Positions 16,414-24,232 of a DNA stretch of 64,000 bases are shown piece after piece; positions within the stretch are counted from its first letter, which is position 1, and each line of letters starts with the position of its first letter. The DNA lies in contig NZ_JALOAN010000006.1 of the NCBI RefSeq assembly GCF_023228785.1, positions 12,388 through 76,387 of the forward strand, written 5' to 3'. This stretch comes from Sulfurimonas sp. Its GTDB lineage: Bacteria > Campylobacterota > Campylobacteria > Campylobacterales > Sulfurimonadaceae. Under the pieces are notes generated by a model. That model saw only the letters and a list, made by a program, of their open reading frames with translations. It did no database searches and was not told the origin of the DNA. The position numbers and the translations under genes are program-made.

Positions 16414-17046
16414 TTTTTTAAAAAGTATGGTGTTTTTAGAGTTGTGTTTTACAATCTCTAAAGAGAGTTTTTTTCCAAGATATTCAAATGTCTTAAGCGA
16501 GAAAAAACCTATATGTGTTACATCTCTAATATAAAACCACTCTAAAAACTCTTCATCATTTTGCGGATGAATGCGAGTCATTAAAAGCAAGTAAGCATCC
16601 TCTCTTAAATGTGAACTCAGTTCTTGTAAAACTTCTAATGGATTTTCAAGGTGCTCCACAACTTCAGTTGAGACTATTAAGTCATAATTCTTCTCTTTAT
16701 AAACTTTTTGTGGGAAGTAAAACAAGTCATATCTATCACATTTTACTCTATTTTTCTCTAGTAAAATAGGTAGAACTTCTCCCTCTCCACAACCAAAATC
16801 AAGTGCATCTTCTATCTCTTTTAAAGGTACAAACTCATCTATAAGAGTCTCAAACATCTCAACATATCCATGGCAACTAAAGTTGTTGTCATGTTTGTCG
16901 TAGTGAAGCCTCTCGTGAGCCTCATCTATATAAAACTGCTCATCTAAAAAGATATAGTCACACTCATTGCATCTATAGTAATCTTTGCCTGTTTTATGAT
17001 TTTTTATAAGAGTTGTATTTGAGCTACAGATCTTGCATTTTTTCAT
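16399..17046 (-). CDS. Class I SAM methyltransferase with N-terminal zinc ribbon
   Basis: 215 residues. The first 35 residues form a four-Cys zinc ribbon (CKIC ... YYRCNECDYIF). The Rossmann core follows: ALDFGCGEGEVLPIL (SAM-binding motif I) and LIVSTEVVEHLENPLEVLQEL (a motif seen in UbiE/Coq-like small-molecule methyltransferases). The arrangement zinc ribbon plus methyltransferase occurs in sugar and natural-product methyltransferases of the Methyltransf_23 type. The substrate cannot be inferred. It is followed upstream on the same strand by a lipoprotein gene 2 bases away. Confidence 0.8.
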   Translation of the reverse strand: MKKCKICSSNTTLIKNHKTGKDYYRCNECDYIFLDEQFYIDEAHERLHYDKHDNNFSCHGYVEMFETLIDEFVPLKEIEDALDFGCGEGEVLPILLEKNRVKCDRYDLFYFPQKVYKEKNYDLIVSTEVVEHLENPLEVLQELSSHLREDAYLLLMTRIHPQNDEEFLEWFYIRDVTHIGFFSLKTFEYLGKKLSLEIVKHNSKNTILFKKSTRN

Positions 17047-17048
17047 GA

Positions 17049-17471
17049 TTATTTCTCTTTAAAATTTAGATCTTTTTGCACTCTTAAAAAAGCCTTTTTA
17101 ACATCTTCTTTACTTACACTTCCTTCTAGATCTATGTAGTAACTATAAAAAAGAGTTTTGCCTTTATAGAGTTGCATTCTAAGGTAACTAGATGGAAAGT
17201 TCGAGAGGATTTTTTTATCTATATTTTGGTTTGAGTTACAAGTTATCGAGGACTTTAGCGAGACTTCTAGCCACTTGTTGCAACTCTTATCAAAGGTGTA
17301 GAGTTCTTTAAGTGTAGCTTCTACATCTTTATCAAAAACAACAAGTCTCATACAAGAGATCTCTTCTTTAGCAATTTTTTCATTGAAAATATTGACCATT
17401 GCACTATCACTGCATCCTTGTAAAAAGAGAAGGATGAGAAGAAGAAAACTATATGATTGTTTCAATATCAA
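17049..17471 (-). CDS. Predicted lipoprotein, unknown function, TTG start
   Basis: 140 residues with a lipoprotein signal (SFLLLILLFLQGC, lipidated Cys at about 20). The mature part has four further Cys residues, including CMRLVVF, DKSCNKWL and SITCNSNQN, which could form disulfides. No ATG lies at the right place; TTG at 17471 follows GGAG. It overlaps the preceding gene by 23 bases, so the two are clearly coupled. No known domain recognised. Confidence 0.65.
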   Translation of the reverse strand: MILKQSYSFLLLILLFLQGCSDSAMVNIFNEKIAKEEISCMRLVVFDKDVEATLKELYTFDKSCNKWLEVSLKSSITCNSNQNIDKKILSNFPSSYLRMQLYKGKTLFYSYYIDLEGSVSKEDVKKAFLRVQKDLNFKEK

Positions 17472-17778
17472 CTAACTCCACACGAGAACAATCTTTTTTA
17501 AATAACTTTCTTGATGTCGCATTTTCTTCAGCTAAAACTAAAATATCAGCAAAATCATCTTTTAAAACTTCAAAACTATATAACTCTTTTGCACTCTCAA
17601 CTAAGAGTGTAGCATCTTTACTATCTGTTGCAAGTTCAATATTTCTCAAACCTTTTGCAAACTCACTTTTAATTGCTTTAGATATTTTTTCATTTAAAAG
17701 TAGATCTTGAAGTTTGATGCTTGTATTTAAATCTGATTCGCATAAGATCTTATACGTTACTACTATATTTCCTTCCAT
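17449..17778 (-). CDS. Conserved-looking small cytoplasmic protein, unknown function
   Basis: 109 residues, no signal peptide and no membrane segment, acidic overall, rich in Leu/Glu/Lys helices. A strong AAAGGAG precedes the ATG. It leads a compact three-gene minus-strand unit with the lipoprotein (23-base overlap) and the zinc-ribbon methyltransferase. I do not recognise a domain. Confidence 0.6.
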   Translation of the reverse strand: MEGNIVVTYKILCESDLNTSIKLQDLLLNEKISKAIKSEFAKGLRNIELATDSKDATLLVESAKELYSFEVLKDDFADILVLAEENATSRKLFKKDCSRVELVDIETII

Positions 17779-17799
17779 AACTGGCTCCTTTATAATAAC

Positions 17800-18012
17800 T
17801 TAACCCTCTGACTAATCTATAAACTAGATTCCGTGTCAAGCACGGAATGACGGGACATGTGTCAAGCACTAAATGACGAGACACACGTCATCCTGAACAA
17901 GCAAACTTTCATCCTGAACAAACAAACCGTCATCCTGAACAAACAAACCGTCTTCCTGAACAAACAAACCGTCATCCTGAACTTGATTCAGGATCCAACT
18001 TAATAATTGCTC
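17800..18012 (-). repeat. Palindromic dispersed repeat, copy 2 of 3, expanded by a tandem array
   Basis: It contains the perfect palindrome ATTCCGTG-TCAAG-CACGGAAT (17828-17848), an internal tandem array (17887-17983) and the second palindrome TCCTGAACTTGATTCAGGA. Both palindromes match copy 1 at 6003-6120 in reverse orientation, and the CTATAAACTAGATTCCGTG end matches copy 3 at 40225-40275. It fills the gap between the unknown small gene and the methyltransferase. Confidence 0.75.
17887..17983 (+). repeat. 21-bp tandem repeat, four copies plus a partial fifth
   Basis: Units start at 17887, 17908, 17929 and 17950, consensus GTCATCCTGAACAAACAAAC plus C; the fifth (17971) matches for the first 12 bases and then runs into the palindrome arm. 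The first unit has GCAAACT for ACAAACC, and the second and fourth differ by one base. The even 21-bp spacing (two helical turns) and near identity point to recent expansion. Confidence 0.85.
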
Positions 18013-18023
18013 AAAGCATTCAA

Positions 18024-18728
18024 CTATCTCTTTTTAAAAATAAGTAGAGTTTTGTCTTTTGTGTCGTAGAGTGAAAATGTTTGCTTGTCTATAAGCTTTA
18101 AATTAGCAAGATTTTGAAATGTTTTGATCTTGTGAAAGTACTGAACTATTGTATCTTGATGCTTTATATATTTGTCATTTACTCTCTCTTCATTGAGAAA
18201 CAGAGTAAATTTTGTGTGTAGTTCATCATTTGCAAACTCTGCATCTACAACTAAAAACTCTTTGTCATTTTCTGCACTCATAGTCCCCTCAGCCACATCG
18301 CTAAAGCCATAAAGTGTGTTAATGTCAGCTATGAAGATCCCATCATCGTTGAGTCTTTTTGAGACTGCTTCTAAAAAATCTATAAGCTCATCATGGTTTA
18401 AAAAGTTTAAAACATCAAAAATGGCTACTATAGCATCGTAACTTCCCTCTGTTTGGCTAATGTCAATGTGCTGTGCATCTAGTGAGTCAGCTTTGCACTC
18501 TTCAACCATTACAGAGCTTAGATCTATGCCCTTACAAGAGACTCCATCGCTTATCATTCTCTTCATAAAACCGCCACGACCACAACCAACATCTAAAAGT
18601 GTTTTGATCTTGTAGGAGTCAAGCTCTGAGCGGTAGAGATCGTAAAGAGCTTCTGTTGCTTCTTCTATGCCTAAAAGATGTTCTGCTTTTGCGTATAGAT
18701 CTAGGTTTGTCATACTATTTAACTTCAT
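18024..18728 (-). CDS. Class I SAM-dependent methyltransferase
   Basis: 234 residues. SAM-binding motif I is clear (LLDVGCGRGGFMKRM), followed by GIDLSSVMVEEC and AIVAIFDVLNFLNHDE. The C-terminal part has the mixed strands seen in small-molecule methyltransferases (Methyltransf_25 type). It overlaps hisG by 14 bases if the ATG at 18728 is used; an ATG at 18713 just after the hisG stop is an alternative, and neither has a strong ribosome site. Coupled to hisG but not an obvious histidine enzyme. Confidence 0.8.
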   Translation of the reverse strand: MKLNSMTNLDLYAKAEHLLGIEEATEALYDLYRSELDSYKIKTLLDVGCGRGGFMKRMISDGVSCKGIDLSSVMVEECKADSLDAQHIDISQTEGSYDAIVAIFDVLNFLNHDELIDFLEAVSKRLNDDGIFIADINTLYGFSDVAEGTMSAENDKEFLVVDAEFANDELHTKFTLFLNEERVNDKYIKHQDTIVQYFHKIKTFQNLANLKLIDKQTFSLYDTKDKTLLIFKKR

Positions 18729-19344
18729 CTTGTGTTTTTATGATCTTGTTGATCTTCTCATAGATGCTTAAAACTTCATCTTTTTTAGAGATATATGAGT
18801 TTTTATTTGCTATGAGATAGGTAGAAGATGTCATGATATCTTTAACTACTTCTAAACCATTTTGCTTCATTGTAGCACCAGTTTCAACCACATCAACTAT
18901 CATGTCAGCAAGTCCGATAATAGGAGCTAACTCTATAGATCCATAAAGTTTTATGATGTCTACAGAGACTGCCCTCTCTTCAAAGTAGCGTTTTGTGATA
19001 TTTACCATCTTTGATGCTACTTTGATATCTGGCTTATCAAGATCTAGCTTTTCGCCCTTTTTCATCCCGATAGCTACTTTACAGATCCCACGTTTAAGAT
19101 CTAGCAGACGAATAACATCAAGTCCCTGCTCTTCAAGTGTGTCAAGACCTACAACACCGATATCTGCTGCTTGATGATAGACATAGGTAGCGACATCTTG
19201 GTTTCTAACGAGTAAAAAACGAAAGTTTGGAGTCTCTAGGATGAGTTTTCTATCATCAAACTTGAAACTCTCACCAAAAATAGTCTCAAATATCTCTAAA
19301 GTCTCCTGAGCGATGCGACCCTTTGGAAGTGCTACTGTAAGCAT
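18715..19344 (-). CDS. hisG: ATP phosphoribosyltransferase, short form
   Basis: 209 residues. It catalyses the first step of histidine synthesis, joining ATP and PRPP. The start MLTVALPKGRIAQETLEIF, the ADIGVVGLDTLEEQ segment, and IVDVVETGATMKQNGLEV (PRPP loop) are all typical. It lacks the C-terminal regulatory domain of long HisG, so it should need HisZ as regulatory partner; hisZ is not in the window. It is followed by an overlapping methyltransferase gene. Confidence 0.95.
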   Translation of the reverse strand: MLTVALPKGRIAQETLEIFETIFGESFKFDDRKLILETPNFRFLLVRNQDVATYVYHQAADIGVVGLDTLEEQGLDVIRLLDLKRGICKVAIGMKKGEKLDLDKPDIKVASKMVNITKRYFEERAVSVDIIKLYGSIELAPIIGLADMIVDVVETGATMKQNGLEVVKDIMTSSTYLIANKNSYISKKDEVLSIYEKINKIIKTQDEVK

Positions 19345-19415
19345 TATCTGCCTTTATATATATAATTATTTTTCGTATTTTATCTAAATGTATCTCAAAG
19401 TTTTATAAGCTATGC

Positions 19416-19421
19416 TATAAT
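19416..19421 (+). promoter_or_regulatory. Probable -10 box upstream of the small reading frame and metE
   Basis: TATAAT followed ~30 bases later by the GTG-initiated small reading frame. Transcription from here would give metE a leader of more than 200 bases. Confidence 0.45.
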
Positions 19422-19448
19422 TGCCCAAATTTGAAACTAGGAAAAAGC

Positions 19449-19604
19449 GTGAAGAGACTTATAAATTCTAAACCTTGTCATTGCAACTGCTTTTTCAAAA
19501 TAAAAACAAGGCTTATACTTTTGTTTAATGTTTTTATACCTAGATGCAAATACTACACACCTTGTTTTGCATTTCGCAGATCTGGCGTACACCCTCCTCT
19601 TTAA
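19449..19604 (+). CDS. Possible Cys-rich 51-residue leader peptide upstream of metE
   Basis: It is GTG-started, with AGGA seven bases before. The product would be basic and Cys-rich: it contains KPCHCNCFFK near the start and RCKYYTPCFAFRRSGVHPPL at the end, five Cys and ten Arg/Lys. It lies between the -10 box at 19416 and metE and ends 57 bases before the metE ATG. The pattern CxCxC with a second pair of Cys suggests metal binding or a sensor function, but no known family is recognised. It could also be a non-coding leader or remnant. Confidence 0.4.
   Translation: MKRLINSKPCHCNCFFKIKTRLILLFNVFIPRCKYYTPCFAFRRSGVHPPL
19473..19572 (+). promoter_or_regulatory. Possible attenuator: mutually exclusive hairpins in the metE leader
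   Basis: AAAACAAGG at 19503-19511 can pair with CCTTGT at 19473-19478 (6 bp) or with CCTTGTTTT at 19560-19568 (9 bp). A third pairing, ATGCAAA (19544-19550) with TTTGCAT (19566-19572), competes with the second. All three lie inside the small reading frame. No U-run terminator follows immediately, so control might act on translation instead. Suggestive only. Confidence 0.3.
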
Positions 19605-19661
19605 TATCCTTTAAAAATCATCACAAATATAAAAATAACAAATATACTAAAGGATATTGTA

Positions 19662-21941
19662 ATGCAAAAAAATTACATAGTAGGTTTTCCAAGAATTGGG
19701 GAGAAAAGAGAACTAAAGAGAGTTTTAGAGAGTTTTTGGGCGAAAAATTGCCCATTTGAAGATGTACTTAAAGTTGCAACTAAGCTAAAGGAGAGACACT
19801 GGATCTACCAAAAAGATGCAGCTATTGACTTTATAAGTTCAAATGATTTCTCACTCTATGACAACATCTTAGATACGGCTTTTATGTTAGGTGCAATTCC
19901 TAAAAGATTTCGTGAGTTAAAAGGCGAAGAGCTTTACTTTGCAATGGCAAGAGGCACAAAGAGTTGTGTAGCTATGGAGATGACAAAGTGGTTTAACACA
20001 AACTACCACTATATAGTTCCTGAACTCTGTAGCTGTGATGAGTACAAACTAGATGCTTCAAAAATTGTAAATGAGTACAAACAAGCAAAAGATCTAGGTA
20101 TTAAAACAAAGATAAATATTATAGGTCCGATCACATTTTTAGGGTTATCTAAAAGAGTAGATAACAAAGATAATTATGAGCTTTTAAATAAAATTCTTCC
20201 TATTTATAGAGAACTTTTAGAAGTGATCACAAAGCTTGATGAGAACATTACTCTACAGATCGATGAGCCTATTTTTGCAAAAGATAGTGATGTAAAAGTG
20301 CTAAGCCTTATAAAACCAACTTATGACGCACTTGCAAATGTAAGTAAAAACATAAACATAGTAGTTACAACTTACTTTGAGCACTCAAATGAGGCTACAA
20401 AAGTTCTTGTAAATACTCCTATTTGGGGGATTGGTCTTGATTTTTTATATGGGGATGCAAATTTAGAGTCATTAAAGCTAATAGAGAAGAGTTCAAAAAA
20501 ACTTATAGCTGGAGTGGTTGATGGAAGAAATATCTGGAAAAACGACATTGTTAAAACAGATGCCCTACTTCAAAAAATAGCAAAAGAAGTAGCAAAAGAG
20601 AAGATCATCATAAGCACTTCTTGTAGTCTTTTACACTCTCCTTTTACACTAGAGTATGAAGAAAAACTAGATGCAAATATAAAAAATTGGCTTAGTTTTG
20701 CAAAAGAGAAACTAGATGAAGTCTCTCTTATATCTAAACTCTTTTTTGACTCTAAAGATGGTTTGAATAAGCAAGAGTTACTTCTTTTAGATGCTAATAT
20801 AAAAGCAAACGAAGATAGAAAAAGCTCAAATATCATTCATGATGAGGCAGTTACAAAAAGAGTCTCAAATATAGAGAAATTTCAAAGAGATGGCAGATAT
20901 GAAGAGAGGATAGAACTCCAAAAAGAGCTTTTAGGTTACAGAGATCTTGCCATTACTACCATTGGATCATTTCCACAAACTGCAGAGTTAAGAGAAGCAA
21001 GAGCACAGTTTAAAAACTCTTCTCTTACAAAAGAAGCCTATGAGAGCGTTATGAAAGCTTATATAGATGATTGTGTAGCTTTTCAAGAAGAGTGTGGCAT
21101 TGAGATCTTAGTTCATGGAGAACCTGAGAGAAACGACATGGTTGAGTACTTTGGGGAACAGTTAAAAGGTTACGGTTTTTCACAAAACGGCTGGGTTCAA
21201 AGTTACGGTAGCAGATGTGTTAAACCGCCATTTATCTATGGTGATATTAGCAGACCTTATGCGATGACTGTTGGTTGGACAACTTATGCTCAAAGTAAGA
21301 CAGACAAGATAATCAAAGGTATGTTAACAGGTCCTGTAACTATCTTAAACTGGTCATTTGTTAGAGATGATAAACCAAGAGATGAAGTCTCAAAGCAGAT
21401 TGCAGTAGCTCTTAGTGATGAGATAGATGACTTGCAAAAGGCAGGAATTAAGATCATACAAGTTGATGAAGCGGCTTTTAAAGAGGGTTATCCTCTACGA
21501 GATAAAAATATAAAGATCTATGAAGAGTGGGCGGTTCGTGACTTTAAAATAGCGGTAAGTTCAGCAAAAAAAGAGACACAAATCCACACTCACATGTGTT
21601 ATAGCGAGTTTAACGACATTATTAAAACCATAGAAGCTATGGATGCAGATGTTATCTCCATAGAGACTGCAAGAAGTGGGAATGAGCTTTTAAAAGTCTT
21701 TAAAGAAGTTGGTTACAAACAAGAAGTAGGCCCTGGTGTTTATGATATTCACAGCCCAAGAGTGCCGAGCGTAGAAGAGATTGTAAAGCAGATAAAACTA
21801 CTTCTTAAAGTTCTACCAAAAGAGCAACTATGGATAAATCCTGATTGTGGTTTAAAAACTAGAAAGTACGAAGAGGTAAAACCAAGTCTTATAAACATGG
21901 TAAAAGCTGTTCATATAGTAAGAGATGAGCTAGATATTTAA
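19662..21941 (+). CDS. metE: Cobalamin-independent methionine synthase
   Basis: 759 residues, full length. It transfers the methyl of 5-methyltetrahydropteroyl-triglutamate to homocysteine. The N-terminal (half-barrel, YIVGFPRIGEKRELK) and catalytic domains are both present. Catalytic landmarks are TTIGSFPQTAELR, LVHGEPERNDMVEYFGE, TGPVTILNWSFVRDD, the zinc ligands in IHTHMCYSEF and NPDCGLKTR, and QVDEAAFKEGYPLR. AAAGGA precedes the ATG. The long leader with a small Cys-rich reading frame suggests regulated expression. It is followed by a palindrome and convergent mgtE. Confidence 0.96.
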   Translation: MQKNYIVGFPRIGEKRELKRVLESFWAKNCPFEDVLKVATKLKERHWIYQKDAAIDFISSNDFSLYDNILDTAFMLGAIPKRFRELKGEELYFAMARGTKSCVAMEMTKWFNTNYHYIVPELCSCDEYKLDASKIVNEYKQAKDLGIKTKINIIGPITFLGLSKRVDNKDNYELLNKILPIYRELLEVITKLDENITLQIDEPIFAKDSDVKVLSLIKPTYDALANVSKNINIVVTTYFEHSNEATKVLVNTPIWGIGLDFLYGDANLESLKLIEKSSKKLIAGVVDGRNIWKNDIVKTDALLQKIAKEVAKEKIIISTSCSLLHSPFTLEYEEKLDANIKNWLSFAKEKLDEVSLISKLFFDSKDGLNKQELLLLDANIKANEDRKSSNIIHDEAVTKRVSNIEKFQRDGRYEERIELQKELLGYRDLAITTIGSFPQTAELREARAQFKNSSLTKEAYESVMKAYIDDCVAFQEECGIEILVHGEPERNDMVEYFGEQLKGYGFSQNGWVQSYGSRCVKPPFIYGDISRPYAMTVGWTTYAQSKTDKIIKGMLTGPVTILNWSFVRDDKPRDEVSKQIAVALSDEIDDLQKAGIKIIQVDEAAFKEGYPLRDKNIKIYEEWAVRDFKIAVSSAKKETQIHTHMCYSEFNDIIKTIEAMDADVISIETARSGNELLKVFKEVGYKQEVGPGVYDIHSPRVPSVEEIVKQIKLLLKVLPKEQLWINPDCGLKTRKYEEVKPSLINMVKAVHIVRDELDI

Positions 21942-21955
21942 GCTAAATAGTTTCC

Positions 21956-21982
21956 TAATTCCCAAGTTTGACTTGGGAATTA
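21956..21982. terminator. Bidirectional terminator-like hairpin between metE and mgtE
   Basis: An 11-bp perfect stem (TAATTCCCAAG / CTTGGGAATTA) with a 5-base loop midway between two convergent gene ends. No long T-run follows on either side. It is also similar in style to the TTCCCA/TGGGAA palindromes at 14446. Confidence 0.6.
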
Positions 21983-21997
21983 AACCAAAAACAACTA

Positions 21998-23341
21998 CTA
22001 TCTAATCCCAAAATACCATGAAGCTATAGAGAAGTAAATTATTACACCACTAATATCTGCGATCGATGTAATAAGCGGAGCACTAGCTGTCGCTGGATCT
22101 AACTTTAGCTTTGTAAACACAAATGGTAGAAGTAAGCCTATAAGACTTCCTACTAAAACGACTATAACCATAGTTGCACAAACCACAAATACAATTTCAG
22201 GGGCTCTAAAACTTGCCACTAGTCCAACAGCTAATGCCATTGTACCTCCAAGAAGAAGTGCCACACCTATCTCTTTTGCTATAAGCTTGTACCAGTCGGT
22301 TAGTTTGACATCTCCAATGGCTAAAGAGCGAATCATCAGCGTTGCCGATTGCGAGCCTGCATTTCCTCCACTGTCTATTAGAAGTGGTAAAAAGAAAACT
22401 AAAGCTACCATTGACTCTATAAGTGTTTCAAAACTAGCAAGTGCCGCACCTGAGAAAATATTCATAAAAACAAGTGCTACAAGCCAAACTATTCTCTTTT
22501 TATAGAGATTAAAAATTCTCTCTTTTAGTGGATTGCTAATAGCTTCTGAAAAAGAACCAAATTTTTGAAAGTCTTCGGTTGACTCTTCTTCTGCAACATC
22601 CATAATATCATCGATAGAGACTATACCAAGTATTATTCCATCAGCATTTAAAACAGGAAGCGCTACCCTATCGTAATCTTGAAATATTCTAATGGCTTTT
22701 TCTTGATCATCCATCGCATTTAAAGCTATAAAATGATAATCAAGAAGCTCCTCAATTTTTTGTGTAGGCGATGCTAATAGTAACTCTTTAATGTGAACTT
22801 CATCTATAAATTTTTGCTTCTCATCAACAACATAGATCACATTTAAAGTTTCAGAATCTTGTCCATACTTTCTTATATGAGAAAAAGCTTCTTCTACACT
22901 ATATTCAGACTTTATCGCAACATATTTGGGCGTCATTAAACGCCCAATGCTATCCTCTGGATAATTAAGAAGCTGTATCGCTATTGTTTGTTCTTTTGGA
23001 GATAAAAAATCAATAAGTTTTTGAGTTATCTCATCTGGAAGCTTATCAAAAAATGTAGTTCTATCATCTGGATCCATCTCATTTAGTAAGATAGAAAATT
23101 TATGATTTTTTTGCTCTAATTTTTTGATAATTTTATACTGTTTATCATAAGAAAGAAGAGAAAAAACTTCTTTTGTTTGTGCTCTATTTAAAAGTCTAAA
23201 GAGGATTATTTCATTATCGTCATCTCTATCTTCAATAAGTTTTGCAAGTTTAAAAGAGTCGTGTTCTGCTAGTAAGTGTCTAAGCTTTTTAAACTCCTTA
23301 TAAAGTAAAAGTTCATCAATTTCACGGTTGAATTGTTCCAT
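21998..23341 (-). CDS. mgtE: MgtE family magnesium transporter
   Basis: 447 residues in the standard order: N-terminal superhelical domain (about 1-130, with LLNEMDPDDRTTFFDKLPDE), two CBS domains (about 135-255, with SIGRLMTPKYVAIKSEYSVEEA and GIVSIDDIMDVAEEESTED) and five membrane helices. The pore region includes PLLIDSGGNAGSQSATLMIRSLAIGD and the metal-selectivity segment near TSIADISGVIIYF. It is a magnesium-gated Mg2+ channel of the inner membrane. Monocistronic. Confidence 0.94.
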   Translation of the reverse strand: MEQFNREIDELLLYKEFKKLRHLLAEHDSFKLAKLIEDRDDDNEIILFRLLNRAQTKEVFSLLSYDKQYKIIKKLEQKNHKFSILLNEMDPDDRTTFFDKLPDEITQKLIDFLSPKEQTIAIQLLNYPEDSIGRLMTPKYVAIKSEYSVEEAFSHIRKYGQDSETLNVIYVVDEKQKFIDEVHIKELLLASPTQKIEELLDYHFIALNAMDDQEKAIRIFQDYDRVALPVLNADGIILGIVSIDDIMDVAEEESTEDFQKFGSFSEAISNPLKERIFNLYKKRIVWLVALVFMNIFSGAALASFETLIESMVALVFFLPLLIDSGGNAGSQSATLMIRSLAIGDVKLTDWYKLIAKEIGVALLLGGTMALAVGLVASFRAPEIVFVVCATMVIVVLVGSLIGLLLPFVFTKLKLDPATASAPLITSIADISGVIIYFSIASWYFGIR

Positions 23342-23530
23342 AATTCCCCTTTTAAAAGTAAGTAAATTAAGTTTTGAATCTTATCCAATTTAACACCCAT
23401 TAAAGTTTTAAATTACTTTTTAAGAGATAACTCATAAACAAAGTTCATATAAATAAGCTATTTTTTATTTTTTACCTTATTTTAACTATATTTTAATTAT
23501 ACTTACTTATGATTTTTAAAAGGTAAGGTT

Positions 23531-24232
23531 ATGATTAAAAATGTTTTTATACTCTCTTTATTACTATTTTTTGCTGCTTGTAGCGAAAAACCTCTAACTC
23601 AAAACTTAGATGGCAAAGCACTTCTTGAGTCAAAATGCGCATCTTGTCATGACATAAATATGCCACCTAAAATTTCAGACAACGAATTGGCTCCGCCTAT
23701 AATGGCAGTCTCTTTTCATGTACATAACTTTGTAAAACCTACAGATGAAAGTCAAAGAACTTCAAAAGCTATAGAGTTTGTTACAGACTATATCTTCAAC
23801 CCATCACTAAAAAAGTCTTTTTGTGATGAAGATAGTCTTGAGAGATATGGTCTTATGCCATCTCAAAAAAACAAACTAACAAAAGATGAAGCAAAAGCTA
23901 TTGCTTTGTACATGTTTACAAATTTTACTCAAGAAAATCTTATAGTTATCCAAAAAAAACAAGCAGCTTTTGATGCACTCGATGCTGGTGAGAAAATAGC
24001 CATAAAACACAGATGTTTAGGATGCCACGGAGTTAATATAAAAAAAGTTGGACCATCACTTGTTGAAATAGCAGACAAATACTCACAAAACAAAGATGAG
24101 ATCATAAAAAGCATAAGAAATGGAAGCAAAGGAATCTGGTCAAAAGGTGCTGTTATGCCAGCTTTTGAGAAGATGGAAGATGAGGAGTTAGAGATCTTAA
24201 CTGAGTGGATTTTAAAAACTAATAAAAGTTAA
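23531..24232 (+). CDS. Di-haem lipoprotein cytochrome c ('APP...YGLMPS' domain plus class I domain)
   Basis: 233 residues. The lipoprotein signal ends in FFAACSE (Cys 17). The first haem domain has CASCH at 36-40, LAPP near 54, FNPS near 90 and RYGLMPSQK at 105-113, so it is the third member of the cytochrome family seen at 993 and 6261. A second, ordinary class I domain follows, with CLGCH at 162-166 and AVMPAFEKM supplying the ligand Met. It is probably anchored in the periplasm to the outer or inner membrane and could pass electrons between the small cytochromes. It overlaps convergent coaX by 14 bases. Confidence 0.82.
   Translation: MIKNVFILSLLLFFAACSEKPLTQNLDGKALLESKCASCHDINMPPKISDNELAPPIMAVSFHVHNFVKPTDESQRTSKAIEFVTDYIFNPSLKKSFCDEDSLERYGLMPSQKNKLTKDEAKAIALYMFTNFTQENLIVIQKKQAAFDALDAGEKIAIKHRCLGCHGVNIKKVGPSLVEIADKYSQNKDEIIKSIRNGSKGIWSKGAVMPAFEKMEDEELEILTEWILKTNKS

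Larger units (their letters stand above)
19345..19661. other. 317-base hisG-metE intergenic region with promoter, small reading frame and pairing segments
   Basis: Between divergent hisG and metE. It contains a TATAAT at 19416, a 51-codon reading frame (19449-19604) and three segments able to form competing hairpins. No B12, SAM or T-box signature is recognised. Confidence 0.6.

Noticed and set aside
17887..17983. CRISPR array
   Set aside because: Units are contiguous 21-mers without unique spacers, and there are no cas genes nearby.
19422..19661. Cobalamin or SAM riboswitch in front of metE
   Set aside because: No B12-box or SAM-riboswitch core sequence is recognisable; only simple hairpins are visible.
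19544..19759. 71-codon plus-strand reading frame overlapping the start of metE
   Set aside because: It is in another frame from both the small Cys-rich frame and metE, has no ribosome site and most of its length lies in the metE coding region.
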